A DNA stretch of 64,000 nucleotides from Protea cynaroides (lineage: Eukaryota; Streptophyta; Magnoliopsida; Proteales; Proteaceae), in contig CM053269.1 in assembly GCA_028583415.1 (NCBI GenBank), positions 45,851,888-45,915,887 on the forward strand, read 5' to 3'. Shown here in pieces: positions 13,701 to 22,650 of the stretch (position 1 is the first letter of the stretch; each line of letters begins with the position of its first letter). The notes under the pieces are model-generated. The model was not told the origin of the DNA, did no database searches, and was given only the letters and a program-made list of their open reading frames with translations. A program made the position numbers and the translations under genes.

Positions 13701-16700
13701 ATTGGGAGACCTGTCACAATGTAAACCATGAGTTAAACCGGGTTTTCAGAGTACGGTTCTTACAACTCTACCACCCTTAAAAGAAATTTCGTCCCCAAAA
13801 TTTGCATGTAGGTCTCACAATCCCTCCTCCCCCAAGCTGGAGCATGGGGGATATGAGAACATTGGCTTGAAACAACGTAGCAATGAAAGCAACAGTTGTA
13901 GTAATAGTAGCAACACAGTATAGGTCACTATGAACCAAATAGTAGTAGTAGTACAGTATAGGTCACTGTGAATCAAATAGTAGTAGCAATACAGTATAGG
14001 TCACTATTAACCAAATAATAGTAGCAGCACAGTATAGGTCACTGTGAGCCAAATAATAGTAGCAGCACAGTATAGGCTATTGTGAATCAAGAAGCAACAT
14101 TAGTAAGAACAACAATAGTGGTGGCTGCACACTTAACGGAAACCTTAAACGACTCTCAAAACGGCAACGCAGAGGATTGCTTTAATACCATGTAAGAAAA
14201 AAGAAAAAAAATAAGAGAAGATGGAAAGAATCAATGTGTGTACTGCTCCTCTCCTTGTAGCTTGTATTTATAGAAAATAGAATACAAATATTAGATATGA
14301 TCGAGGACTCTACAAGTTAGAATCCTAATCACAAACTAAAGACAAAGTAAACTCAAAATAAGAAAAGAAAACTAACAACCCTAATTGGTAAAGGAAACTA
14401 ATAAACTAATTAGGAATTCATATACTAATAGGAATCTAAGTCCTATGGTAACCTCTCTCTCTCTCTCTCTCTTTCTCTCTTAAGCTAAAGCATGGGGGAT
14501 ATGAGAACTTCGGCTTGAAACAATGTAGCAATGAAAGTAGTAGTTGTAGTAGTAGGAGCGGTAGCAATAGTAATGGCAGCACAATATAGGTCACTATGAA
14601 CCAAGTAGTAGTAGCAGCAGAGTATAGGTCACTGTGAACCAAATAACAGTAGCAGCATAGTATAAGTCACTGTAAACCAAATGATAGTAACAGTACAATA
14701 TAGGTCATTGTGAACCAAGTAGTAGCAGTAGTAGTAGGAACAACAATAGTGGTAGTTGCATACCTAATGGAGAACCTTAAACAACTCTCAAAATGGCAAT
14801 CTAGGGGATAGTTCTGATACCATGTAACAAAAAAGAAAAAATAAGAGAAGATGGAGAGAATCAATATGTGTACTGCTCCTCTCCTTGTAGCTTGTATTTA
14901 TAGAAAATAGAAAACAAACGTTAGATATGATCTAAGACTCTACAATTTAGAGTCCTAATCACAAACTAAAGACGAAGTAAACTCAAAATAGGAAAAGGAA
15001 ACAAACAAGCCTAATTGGTAAAGGAAACTAATAATAAAGCAAACTAATAAACTAATTAGGAGTCCATATACTAATAGGAATCCAAGTCCTACGCTAACAG
15101 GTCCAATCTTCAACAAGGAAGGAGGAGGAATTTCTTCTTATTTACAATGAGGATAGATTCTGTTGTTATGACCAAAACGCCCCTTTACTTATTAATTGTT
15201 TCTATTTTATCCTTGTCTTTCCTGAAACTCTAGCTTAGTCCTTTTCAGTTAAATTATTTACTCTTCCATTCCCAAGTTCTGTTTACTTCTTCCAAAAGTG
15301 TCTTACTATCCAGAATTTGCAGAATTGCGGCTATGTCTTTGAATTGAGTTTATCACTCTAGTGGGCCCAGAGCAACCCAAACCCAAGGGTTTTGTAACCC
15401 GGGTTTGCATTAGGTACCTGTTGCACTACCACTTCCTGCTGGTCTAGGATAGAGGTCCTATCAGTATCAAGTTGTATTCCCAAGGGGCTGGTCTACACCA
15501 CCTGGTTCTTAGATGAACATGCTTGATCTTGATATGAAGGCATTCCAGCATTGATGACTTTGGACAATTTGGTTCCCCCTCGAGCTTCAATCCATGCTAA
15601 ATAAGCTGGAGCCAGATCTTAAAATGTGCAATGATGAAGTCAGCAGGTGTCCTACCAACTTATGGGTGAGAGTAAGTGCAAACCATTACAAAAACATAGA
15701 AAGAATTTCAGAAAACAGTCATTCTGAATTTTTTAAATTTCTCTCACTTGGACAAAAAGAAGATTGGAAACTCTGCTTACGAAGTTCTATACTTCTATAA
15801 TGTATCAGAATCGTGTTGAACAATAGGCACCCAAAACTTGAAAGGTGTTTCCCCTCCATCTTTGTGGCATCCAGTTGATCCCTATTACACATTTCTTGAT
15901 ACTGGATGTTAATTATTTCGATGTTGTTTCTCCATCTCAAAACCTTTCAAGAGGAGTTTTGATCATGCTTATTTTCCATCTTACTGGATGCATGGTCTTA
16001 AAAGCCTGATTATTGATCTTAGATGCAGGCTTATGACAAGCAAATTTGTTCATGTGTTGTATACATATAAGCTGCTAATAATTGAATTGAATTCATTCTG
16101 CATTTATTAACACACTCCCTAGAAAAAATTTATTCATTCAGCACTAATGCTGTCATTGGATGAGGTGAGAAATTTTGACCCCTGTATGATCTAACAAATT
16201 TAAATATTGGTAGTTTCATCTAAATCTTATCCTGGCAGTACCAAAATCAACCCAGACAAAAGTCACAAAATCACGAGTCAAACTGATGCATATCCATGTA
16301 ATAGTTAAAGATCTTGTAAAATAATTAAATTGATTTGGTATTTCCGTTACTGAAACACTTAAGTTTATCAAAAGCCTACTTAAGGCATCCTTGTATAGGT
16401 TGTGGCATGGACTTGTCAGGTTGAGGCTATGTTTGTTTGGCAAGAAATGGAGGGAAAATAAAAGGAAAAAGAAGAAAATTACCCAGTTTGGGGATTATCC
16501 ATCATTTTAACGTGTCAAGGTAATATGTGCTAGGAGGCCTTACTTTATCTTTTCAAGGGAGAAAATGTTATGAAAATTGTTCTTGTTTTCTTGCGTGAAC
16601 TTTACGTAAAATTTGCATGCTAAAGTATTAGATATCACAATTCAATGTGTAATTGAACCTTTGAGAAATTATTGCTTTTGTTCTAATTTTTCCCAGTTCT

Positions 16701-16867
16701 TTTCATTTCATGTATGCTAGTTAAGATGCTTCAGTCTTTGACAATGTCTGGCTTCGCAGGGTTCCTACACACTGAAGATGATAATGAATGATGAGGATGA
16801 GAATGAGTTGACTTGTGTTAGATTTGATTTCCGTATCAAAGTAGGATCATCAGTGGCTGATATTTAA
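1757..16867 (+). CDS. ML-domain (MD-2-related lipid-recognition) protein, phosphatidylglycerol/phosphatidylinositol transfer type
   Basis: Four exons: 1757-1847, 2270-2371, 3918-4078 and 16760-16867, all with GT donors and AG acceptors. The sum is 462 nt, 153 residues plus stop, the usual length of plant ML proteins. Residues 1-25 form a hydrophobic signal peptide (MEVAQLKFVLSLFVAFLLI), so the protein should enter the secretory route. The mature part has the family signature: YCD near residue 30, the SPDPVVRGQPATF strand, the LCEETTCPVSVGDF cysteine pair in exon 3, and the final LTCVRFDF segment. ML proteins bind single lipids in a beta-sandwich pocket; the Arabidopsis relatives include ROSY1. 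Which lipid this one binds cannot be read from sequence. Introns 1 and 2 are short (422 and 1546 bp) but intron 3 is 12,681 bp and full of transposons. Exon phases are 1, 1 and 0 and stay consistent. The start is the only in-frame ATG preceding the signal peptide. Confidence 0.93.
2372..3917 (+). other. Intron 2 of the ML-domain gene
   Basis: A 1546-bp intron between GTAAAG (2372) and the AG at 3916-3917. It contains a purine-rich stretch near 3410-3625 with a short poly-G run (about 3609-3618). No transposon ends or coding similarity were recognised. Confidence 0.7.
5515..5542. repeat. Perfect 12-bp inverted repeat with 4-nt loop
   Basis: GGTACTGTTCAC and its exact reverse complement flank GTGA. 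The arm plus loop includes a CACGTG-like core (TTCACGTGA). The palindrome may lie near the start of a decayed LTR; no partner LTR was identified. Confidence 0.7.
6835..7060 (+). repeat. LTR-like segment, inverted relative to 15225-15430
   Basis: Reading right from 6845 (TGCAACTCCGGGTTACAAAACCC, then GTGATAAAC and GGAAGAAGTAAACAGAA) the same order of motifs is found on the opposite strand from 15420 down to 15230. The two are clearly diverged. A weaker third relative is near 63815-63880. I infer a dispersed LTR family; ends and target duplications were not found. Confidence 0.5.
8397..8639 (-). repeat. TRIM-like LTR-D (3' terminal LTR)
   Basis: 243 bp, starting TGTTAACG and ending TTGTTACA on the minus strand. 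The polypurine tract of the upstream internal region abuts it at 8640-8655. Its outer flank is GGTCC. Confidence 0.85.
9014..9296 (-). repeat. TRIM-like LTR-C, interrupted at its 5' end by the gypsy structure
   Basis: 283 bp, very like LTR-A, LTR-B and LTR-D. It is followed on the minus strand by a decayed primer-binding site (TTGTATTAAAAC). Its expected TGT start is replaced by the insertion junction at 9296-9299. Confidence 0.85.
9299..13815. mobile_element. Palindrome of two convergent Ty3-gypsy (Tekay/chromovirus-like) LTR-leader segments
   Basis: The left arm (9299-11632, plus strand) and right arm (13764-11688, minus strand) are the same sequence in opposite orientation, separated by a 55-nt spacer. 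Each begins TGTAAGAACCGTAC, a TG start typical of an LTR. Beyond the right arm, reading the minus strand, GGGGACGAAATTTCTTTTAAGG and a purine tract sit directly before the LTR. This is the familiar end of the chromovirus pol gene plus polypurine tract, about 50 nt (13765-13815), and the left side lacks it. Each arm carries a TATATATA promoter-like run (9585, 13485) and blocks rich in ACCGGT. The right arm lacks roughly 85 nt present at about 11490-11570. I infer two truncated copies or one aberrant inverted integration; where the LTR ends within each arm is unresolved. Confidence 0.8.
9990..10170 (+). repeat. ACCGGT-rich imperfect repeat block in the gypsy left arm
   Basis: The motif TACCGG/CCGGTA recurs about ten times in alternating orientation, often as GAGACCGGTA or TACCGGTCTC. 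The corresponding block in the right arm (about 12970-13095) is shorter, so the block has changed in copy number since duplication. Confidence 0.7.
14191..14452 (-). repeat. TRIM-like LTR-B
   Basis: 262 bp; internal LTR of the array. The primer-binding site next to it (TGGTATTAAAGC) has decayed by C-to-T type changes, and the polypurine tract before it has become a GA microsatellite (14453-14480). Confidence 0.82.
14823..15099 (-). repeat. TRIM-like LTR-A (5' terminal LTR)
   Basis: 277 bp from TGTTAGCG to TTGTTACA on the minus strand. TGGTATCAGAAC, complementary to initiator Met-tRNA, follows immediately (14811-14822). The outer flank is GGTCC (15100-15104). Confidence 0.88.
15225..15430 (-). 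repeat. LTR-like segment, inverted partner of 6835-7060
   Basis: On the minus strand from 15420 the motifs CCCGGGTTACAAAACCC, GTGATAAAC and GGAAGAAGTAAACAGAA appear in the same order and spacing as at 6850-6990. It lies just outside the TRIM-like array. Confidence 0.5.
15431..16759 (+). other. Last part of intron 3 of the ML-domain gene
   Basis: AT-rich, no recognised element. A pyrimidine-rich tract and TTCGCAG acceptor (16759) precede exon 4. Confidence 0.6.
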
Positions 16868-16917
16868 GCACCTGGAGGATGCTCCAATATCATCGTCTGT
16901 TTGGTTGACAATGTAAA

Positions 16918-16923
16918 AATAAA
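16918..16923 (+). terminator. Candidate polyadenylation signal of the ML-domain gene
   Basis: AATAAA about 50 nt after the TAA stop (16865-16867). This is a reasonable near-upstream element, positional evidence only. Confidence 0.45.
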
Positions 16924-18463
16924 GATGTTAGCCTTTATATTGTTGCACAAACTGTTATTTCTATGTGATTATGGGGTCATGTATTAATTCCATTTTGGAT
17001 TGAGATTTCCAGCTCTGTGATTATTGTTATTATCATTCTCATATATTTTTTAAAACAAAAGCCACTGTTTATCTGATGGTTGTTCAAACGTCATTATTTC
17101 ATAAATTGACTCTCTTCAAATTTAAAGGAACATGGTTAAATTCTACTGGATACCTTTCCTTCTGCCATTTTGATTTGATCGGGTGTACTAGACCCTTGTG
17201 TGATGTAATCATTGACCTTAAACCTTTTGCATCTGTAAATCTCTGGCCATGTAGATCTTTTGAGGGAAAACCACATCCAAGGAGCTGTTTTTAAGTATAT
17301 TACACAGATGCCCTATGTGCTGATCTTTTTACATCTTTTTTAACTTTGCGAGAAACAGATAAAATAGAATATTAGTATCTGTTCATTTTTGTACTGGCCT
17401 TTAGAGCAGTAATGAACAAGCATCTTAAGATTGCTTCTTCACCTTCGAGCAAATTAACTTCATGATGGTCTTTGTTCTCGGTGAAATTTTCTCATTTTTT
17501 CAATGTCTTTCTTTGCTAGTGGAAAATTTTATTTCACATGAAATATTTTCTATTATTTTACATAGAATCAAACAGTCTAAACTAAAAACTGCACTCTTAG
17601 GTATTTCCAAACGCAACCCTACTTTGCAATGCTCAAGTGGGATCTGCATCCTCTCCTCCCATAACAGCGACAGCCTTACCCTGATCGCCGACACGTGGCT
17701 ATCGAGTGAATTCGAGACCCAGGTCTAATCTAATACCCAGCAGGCAAGTCGAGCCGACAGGGGGTGTTGGCTCGGACATGGGTCTCAGATTCACCTGAGA
17801 GCCATGTGGCGGCCATCCAAGTAAAGTTATCGTGTCCTCTCAGAACCACTGGGAGGAGATGATGTGAATCTACTCAAGTGAGGGAACACTGAATAGTAAA
17901 ATGGTAGTCATAGGTTTCGAGTTCAGATCACAACCATGTACTTGTACGTTTCATGGGAATCTATCACCATCCATATTCAGTGGGTCTATGAGTTTCACAT
18001 ACCATCAATGGTGATGGGATTTCATAGAGAGTACAAGTACATGCAAGTGAACTATTGTCAAAGGCTTTGATCTTAAAATGATGGGGACCGATTAGATCCT
18101 ATCGAAACCAACCAAGACGGACCGAATGATAGCCATGGGATGTGCCGTATCCAAGAATTATGACCGTTCCCCACCTCCACCCCCACCAGCCACCACACAT
18201 GGTGGTCCCCTGTGCTCTTTCGCGTGCCCTGACCTTTTTTTAAATTTAAAACACATATTACAACTTTATAGCCGTTGGAACTGAAAGCACAGAAAATTCT
18301 CTCAAACCTACTAAACTCACATTTCTCATCAACGAAACTCCTTTCCTTCTCTGTGAATCTACCCTTCTTTGATTCGACCTTATCCTGGGACTAGCAGAGG
18401 TGAGAGGAAGAAATTAAAGATCAAGGGTTCTGATCAAGGGTTCTTCCAGAACTATAAGAAGAT
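16924..18463. other. Intergenic region between the ML and glutaredoxin-like genes
   Basis: AT-rich with no supported gene apart from the foldback element at 17640-17872. The last 200 bp before 18464 are the presumed promoter and leader of the next gene; a weak TTTATAG lies near 18265. Confidence 0.55.
17640..17872. mobile_element. Foldback MITE A, 233 bp
   Basis: Arms GGATCTGCATCCTCTCCTCCCA and (from the right) TAGATTCACATCATCTCCTCCCA pair over most of the element. It is flanked by CTCAAGTG (17632-17639 and 17873-17880), an 8-bp duplication. Its centre has CGAGCCGACAGGGGGTGTTGGCTCGG, similar to the centre of the element at 49271-49504. Non-coding. An 8-bp duplication suggests a hAT-type source, or a 9-bp MULE type with one change. 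Confidence 0.7.
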
Positions 18464-19705
18464 ATGAAGAGTATGAAGGGAAGATGCCTAAAGAAATTGA
18501 AATCAATTCAACAACCCATCACTTCCTTGAAACCAGGTCGATTTCTTCAGCTAAATGTCTCAGATGGGTTCTTAGATTCCTTCCTTCCCTTTTCCGTCAA
18601 CCGGGTACCTCAGATTCCCCCGTTCTGCAAAGAACAAGATGCCAAGATCAATCAAAGCAATCTACCCAAGCCAGATCCTGACATTAACGATGTCTCGGAG
18701 TCTATGAAAGAACTTGAAGAAGAAGAGGAAATGGAGTTGGACGAAAATGAAGGTGGCGACAAGGAAAACATCGGGCCCCCAATAAACTCTTCGAAAGACC
18801 TCTCGGTTGCTGCCATCAAACGAAATCAAAATCCAGAGGCATCCATCATCTTACCAGAGTCTGCAAGTTGTCATCTTCGGAATGGACCCTTGTCGGAGCT
18901 CGACGTGTCATCTTCACGGCGACCAGACCTTCCACCTGTCGATCATAATTCAGAGATTCCAGAGTCATCACAGTCTGCAACACGTCTAGGACCCTTGACA
19001 GAGATCGACATCTCGTCTTTCCGTCGGCCGGACCTGAATTCATGGAGCCTCTTTGATCCCAATCTTCTTGCAGCCTTTGAACAGGCAGTGATGGATCACA
19101 TCAGAACCCAAGAAGCAGAGAGAAAAGCTAGAGCCATTACAGTAATGGATACAAAAGAAAGAGAAGACGAACCTGAACCTCCATCAAAATTCCGTCGGAC
19201 AGAAGAACAACCCCTATTGAAATTCCAAGAGAAGTGCCCACCTGGGGGAAGCGACTCCGTGATCCTTTACACGACAAGCCTTCGAGGGATAAGGAAGACA
19301 TTCCAGGATTGCAATAGCATCAGATTCTTGTTGGAAAGCTTCAGGGTTTTGTTCTATGAGAGAGATGTGTCAATGCATCTGGAATTCAGGGAGGAATTGT
19401 GGAGGATCTTGGGAGGCAGAGTAGTCCCTCCGAGGTTATTCATAAAGGGAAGATATATTGGGGGAGCTGATGAGGTTGTGATCTTGCATGAGCAAGGCAA
19501 ATTGAAGCAGCTCTTGCAGGGATTGCCGGCCGATCAAACCGAGGGCCCATGCGATGAGTGTGCAGGAGTAAGATTTGTGCTCTGTTTTAATTGCAGCGGC
19601 AGTCGGAAGGTCATTCCAGAACTGGGGGATGAGGAGGTGGGATTGCCCATCAGATGTCCAGACTGCAATGAAAATGGACTGATTATATGCCCCATTTGCT
19701 GCTGA
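18464..19705 (+). CDS. Plant glutaredoxin-domain, CxxC-rich protein (At4g10630/At1g64500-like)
   Basis: One uninterrupted 413-codon frame. The N-terminus MKSMKGRCLKKLKSI matches the start typical of this plant-specific family. It is followed by a low-complexity acidic section (EEEEEMELDENEGG, about residues 85-100). The glutaredoxin fold spans about residues 263-360: ILYTTSLRGIRKTFQDC, then FYERDVSMHLEFREELW, VVPPRLFIKGRYIGGADEV. Where classic glutaredoxins have CPYC this protein has SLRG, so ordinary thiol-disulfide exchange at that site is not expected. The cis-Pro (VPPRLF) and GGADEV glutathione-contact region remain. The C-terminus carries four CxxC pairs (CDEC, CFNC, CPDC, CPIC), a DnaJ-like zinc-finger arrangement. 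The ATG at 18464 was chosen because MKxMKG is the conserved start; an in-frame ATG lies three codons on. Intronless, unlike its neighbours. Exact function of this family is not well established. Confidence 0.92.
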   Translation: MKSMKGRCLKKLKSIQQPITSLKPGRFLQLNVSDGFLDSFLPFSVNRVPQIPPFCKEQDAKINQSNLPKPDPDINDVSESMKELEEEEEMELDENEGGDKENIGPPINSSKDLSVAAIKRNQNPEASIILPESASCHLRNGPLSELDVSSSRRPDLPPVDHNSEIPESSQSATRLGPLTEIDISSFRRPDLNSWSLFDPNLLAAFEQAVMDHIRTQEAERKARAITVMDTKEREDEPEPPSKFRRTEEQPLLKFQEKCPPGGSDSVILYTTSLRGIRKTFQDCNSIRFLLESFRVLFYERDVSMHLEFREELWRILGGRVVPPRLFIKGRYIGGADEVVILHEQGKLKQLLQGLPADQTEGPCDECAGVRFVLCFNCSGSRKVIPELGDEEVGLPIRCPDCNENGLIICPICC

Positions 19706-19890
19706 TTTCTACTCCTCTGATCTCATTCTGTTTCTGTTTCCTTATTTATTTCTTTGTTACAGAGTATTTTGATCCTATATAGAATCTTGGAATTGAGAAT
19801 TGCGGTTGTGTTCGTGCATTAGCTTTGTCTATATTTGATATTATATTTTGAAAATTTTAACATCAGAAATAAACAGGATATGCTTCTTGA

Positions 19891-20010
19891 GGAACTCTTT
19901 TAAGTTTTCAGAAATTCAGTGGGCTCTCTTCAAGTTTTCAGAAATTCAGTGGGCTCTCTTCAAGTTTTCAGAAATTCAGTGGGTTCTCTTCAAGTTTTCA
20001 GAAATTCAGT
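19891..20010 (+). repeat. Four 30-bp tandem repeats downstream of the glutaredoxin-like gene
   Basis: CAAGTTTTCAGAAATTCAGT with a GGGCTCTCTT linker repeats at exactly 30-bp spacing (19921, 19951, 19981), with a partial first copy from 19891. Copies are nearly identical, pointing to recent expansion. They start about 190 bp after the stop and may overlap the 3' end of the transcript. Confidence 0.9.
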
Positions 20011-22650
20011 GAGGTTGAAAAGTTCTTTCATATCACTGTTATGAGGGTTATACCCCTTGCCATTAATAGGATGACTCGTGGTGTCACCGGGTGATCTCCC
20101 CTCAGACTACGCCGAGGGCATGAATATAAAAGGAAAGATCAAGACGCGCACAAGAGAATCCCATGATCCATGCTGAGTTTAAGACATGGCAAGCTGTCAA
20201 GAAACAAACAATTAATCTATACAAGGAAGGCTTATTCGCAAGGATCCTTTGGAAAAGAAGATCCAATCTCAATAAGGAAAGTCTATATCATCTTACGATC
20301 CGAGGGCTGACCTTTAAGAACAAACATGGAGAGAATAGATCTCGCAATCCATGTTGGCGAGCGAGCAGAGGAATCCAGCTGGACTTTCAGACAATGCTAG
20401 ATTCATGACTCTCAGACTGATCTCCTACCTTAACTGGTAACTTCTACCCAAACTCATTAAATCACTCTAAACCTATAAACCAAGGACAAGCTAAGGTAAA
20501 TGGATAGACAATTCTATCCCCCTCATTCTTACTGCAACCTTGCTGAAAGTTGACTGTCTAACCCCACTCTTTAGAAGGAGTAGCCACCCTTGCTGTCTGC
20601 TCCATACTACATCTGCTAGCTTTAAGGCATACAGGTTCGTGTAGCAACAATCAGTAATCCAGGTTTATCAATTGGTCCGACTTTTGACTTAACATGCAAT
20701 CTGTTGACAATTACCATATTTCTCTATATGAGCTTCTCCTGTATTAGGTATCTTCAAGAGAGCCCTTGGTTGTTCAGTATAGTTGGTGCTTCAATTTTGT
20801 GGACAAAGTTGTCTAACATCATATTTTCTTTTCTAGGTGAATAAATATATTAAGAAGCCCAAAGGGAGACAAACTTGGGTACCCGAAAACCAAATTTCTA
20901 TCCACATTATGATTGGATAAATAGATTCCAAGACGACAAGATGAAACTACTCATAGCAGAGGCCAGGCAAGATCTAAGATTAGGGTGGAGCACTCCACCA
21001 ACATTGAAGGCAATAGCATCTAGAATCTGAAATAACGTTCAAGAAGTTGAGGTCCATTTCTAAGATTCCTCTCCATTCATATATCACATTTATATACATT
21101 TAGTAAGATTTTTCCCTAAAAAGCAACATAACATATAGAGGAGAAACAGCTTCTTTATTTTTCTTTTTTTATGAAAACCATAGCGTTGAAACCGTTAGGC
21201 TGTCCTATATTTTGCAACTTATATATGTTTTAATTGGTTGGTCATGAGTCCATTCCATGTACATGTGAAAAATTGTAATTCTATAGGGATTAGGGTTTTT
21301 AGGAAACCTATATGTTTTCCATGGGATAAAACCCTAGGAGTAAGCTCTGGGATAGATTCAAAGAATGCCATAAGCCCGTATCATGGGCTGCATGCTCTCT
21401 GCACCAGCGCATGCAAGGGCATTCAACAAGGATAAGATTTTTCATTTCGCAAGGACGGGCAATCATTTCTCCTTTCCAGTATATCGATGTGCCTTTTTTT
21501 CCTTAAAATTGTAATGAGAGATTTCGGAATAATACACCACTGGGTTCCACAAGCAAGCTATTATTCTGGGGATCTCCATTGAGAAGCATCAAACCCGCTC
21601 AACCTTCGGTTTCCTTTAACAAGCCAGTTAACGCTCCAGCTTCGCTTTCTACTTCGCTGCCTATTTCAGTCTTGGATCCCCAAACCATTTAAAACCTTGA
21701 CCATTCCAACAACACTAAACCACATCAACTTAAGAATACATGTCCATGCCCCTCAATATAGAATGCAATTCCATAGTTAAAAACTGAAGGAAGGACTAGT
21801 TTACCTTCCATTTGCAGGATACATGCCATACCCCTATGCAATTCCACCAATCATCTTGGGGTATCACCAGAGGACATCCAAAAGCTTGCTGAAGGAATAA
21901 TTCCAGAACAAAGTTTGAACAAAGAAGGAAAGAGAAGGTACATGACCTTATATACCGTCCAAATAACAGAAACAAATGATGAGTGCAAGAACATTCTTTT
22001 GGCAAAAACCAGGTGGTGGTTGTCCATACCAGGCTGAGCACAAGAGCTTAAACAAAGCAGGTTTGGATCATACTCAACCATAATCTCTCTGTATAGAGAC
22101 CTCACAGAGAACAATAGTGTGTGCAAGGGAATCCAGGGGGCAAGATTTGTTCATCAAGGGCACAGACAATCATTTCGCCCTTACTATGTCTGGGCACAAG
22201 AGGCACGCACCTGGGCAAGGATTTCTTTCCTTATTTTTTTTTTCTTTCTTTCAAATAAAAGGAATTTCATTGCAAACTAATGTAAAATTTAATAACCAGA
22301 ATTGAAATGATCTAGAATTAGTTACACCATCATGTGAGATATCAAGTAAAAAAAAGTTTCCACTTCCGTACTGATTTGATTTCACTTCCCTTAAACCTTT
22401 ATTTCACTTACAACCAAGCTGAGCCTTAATGTATCTGCATGTCAAGAATGTTCACCTACAAGTTAAACAGATGGTGTTAGAACAAGTTACTAATAACATA
22501 AATAACAATCACAGCTACGCAGTGCTCCAGATTTACGCAGCCTTATGCCAGGAAGTTGCCACAAGAAACCCTTAAATGACAGTGGCAATAAATTTTCATC
22601 ATGCCTAAACGAATACCACACAATCGAGAGGAGAAAATACGTCTCGATCT
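20011..22650. other. Intergenic region between the convergent glutaredoxin-like and MBD genes
   Basis: No gene recognised. Short open frames here have no family signature. A TTTATT near 22399 on the plus strand (AATAAA on the minus strand) is a possible 3' processing signal for the MBD gene, about 250 nt past its stop. Confidence 0.5.

Larger units (their letters stand above)
8397..15099 (-). mobile_element. Tandem TRIM-like LTR retrotransposon array (4 LTRs, 3 internal regions), split by a gypsy palindrome
   Basis: On the minus strand the order is LTR-A (14823-15099), internal region, LTR-B (14191-14452), internal region (13816-14190), [gypsy insertion], LTR-C (9014-9296), internal region (8640-9013), LTR-D (8397-8639). 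LTRs begin TGTTA and end TTACA. LTR-A is followed by GGTATCAGAAC, an initiator-Met-tRNA primer-binding site. LTR-D is preceded by a GAAGGGGAGGAGG polypurine tract. Internal regions are about 370 bp, non-coding, with trinucleotide runs and a 38-bp minisatellite (TATAGGTCACTGTGAACC units). GGTCC lies on both outer sides (8392-8396 and 15100-15104), so the entire array has one 5-bp target duplication. Short size and lack of coding fit a TRIM-like non-autonomous element, slightly longer than classic TRIMs. It is antisense to the host gene. Confidence 0.88.
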
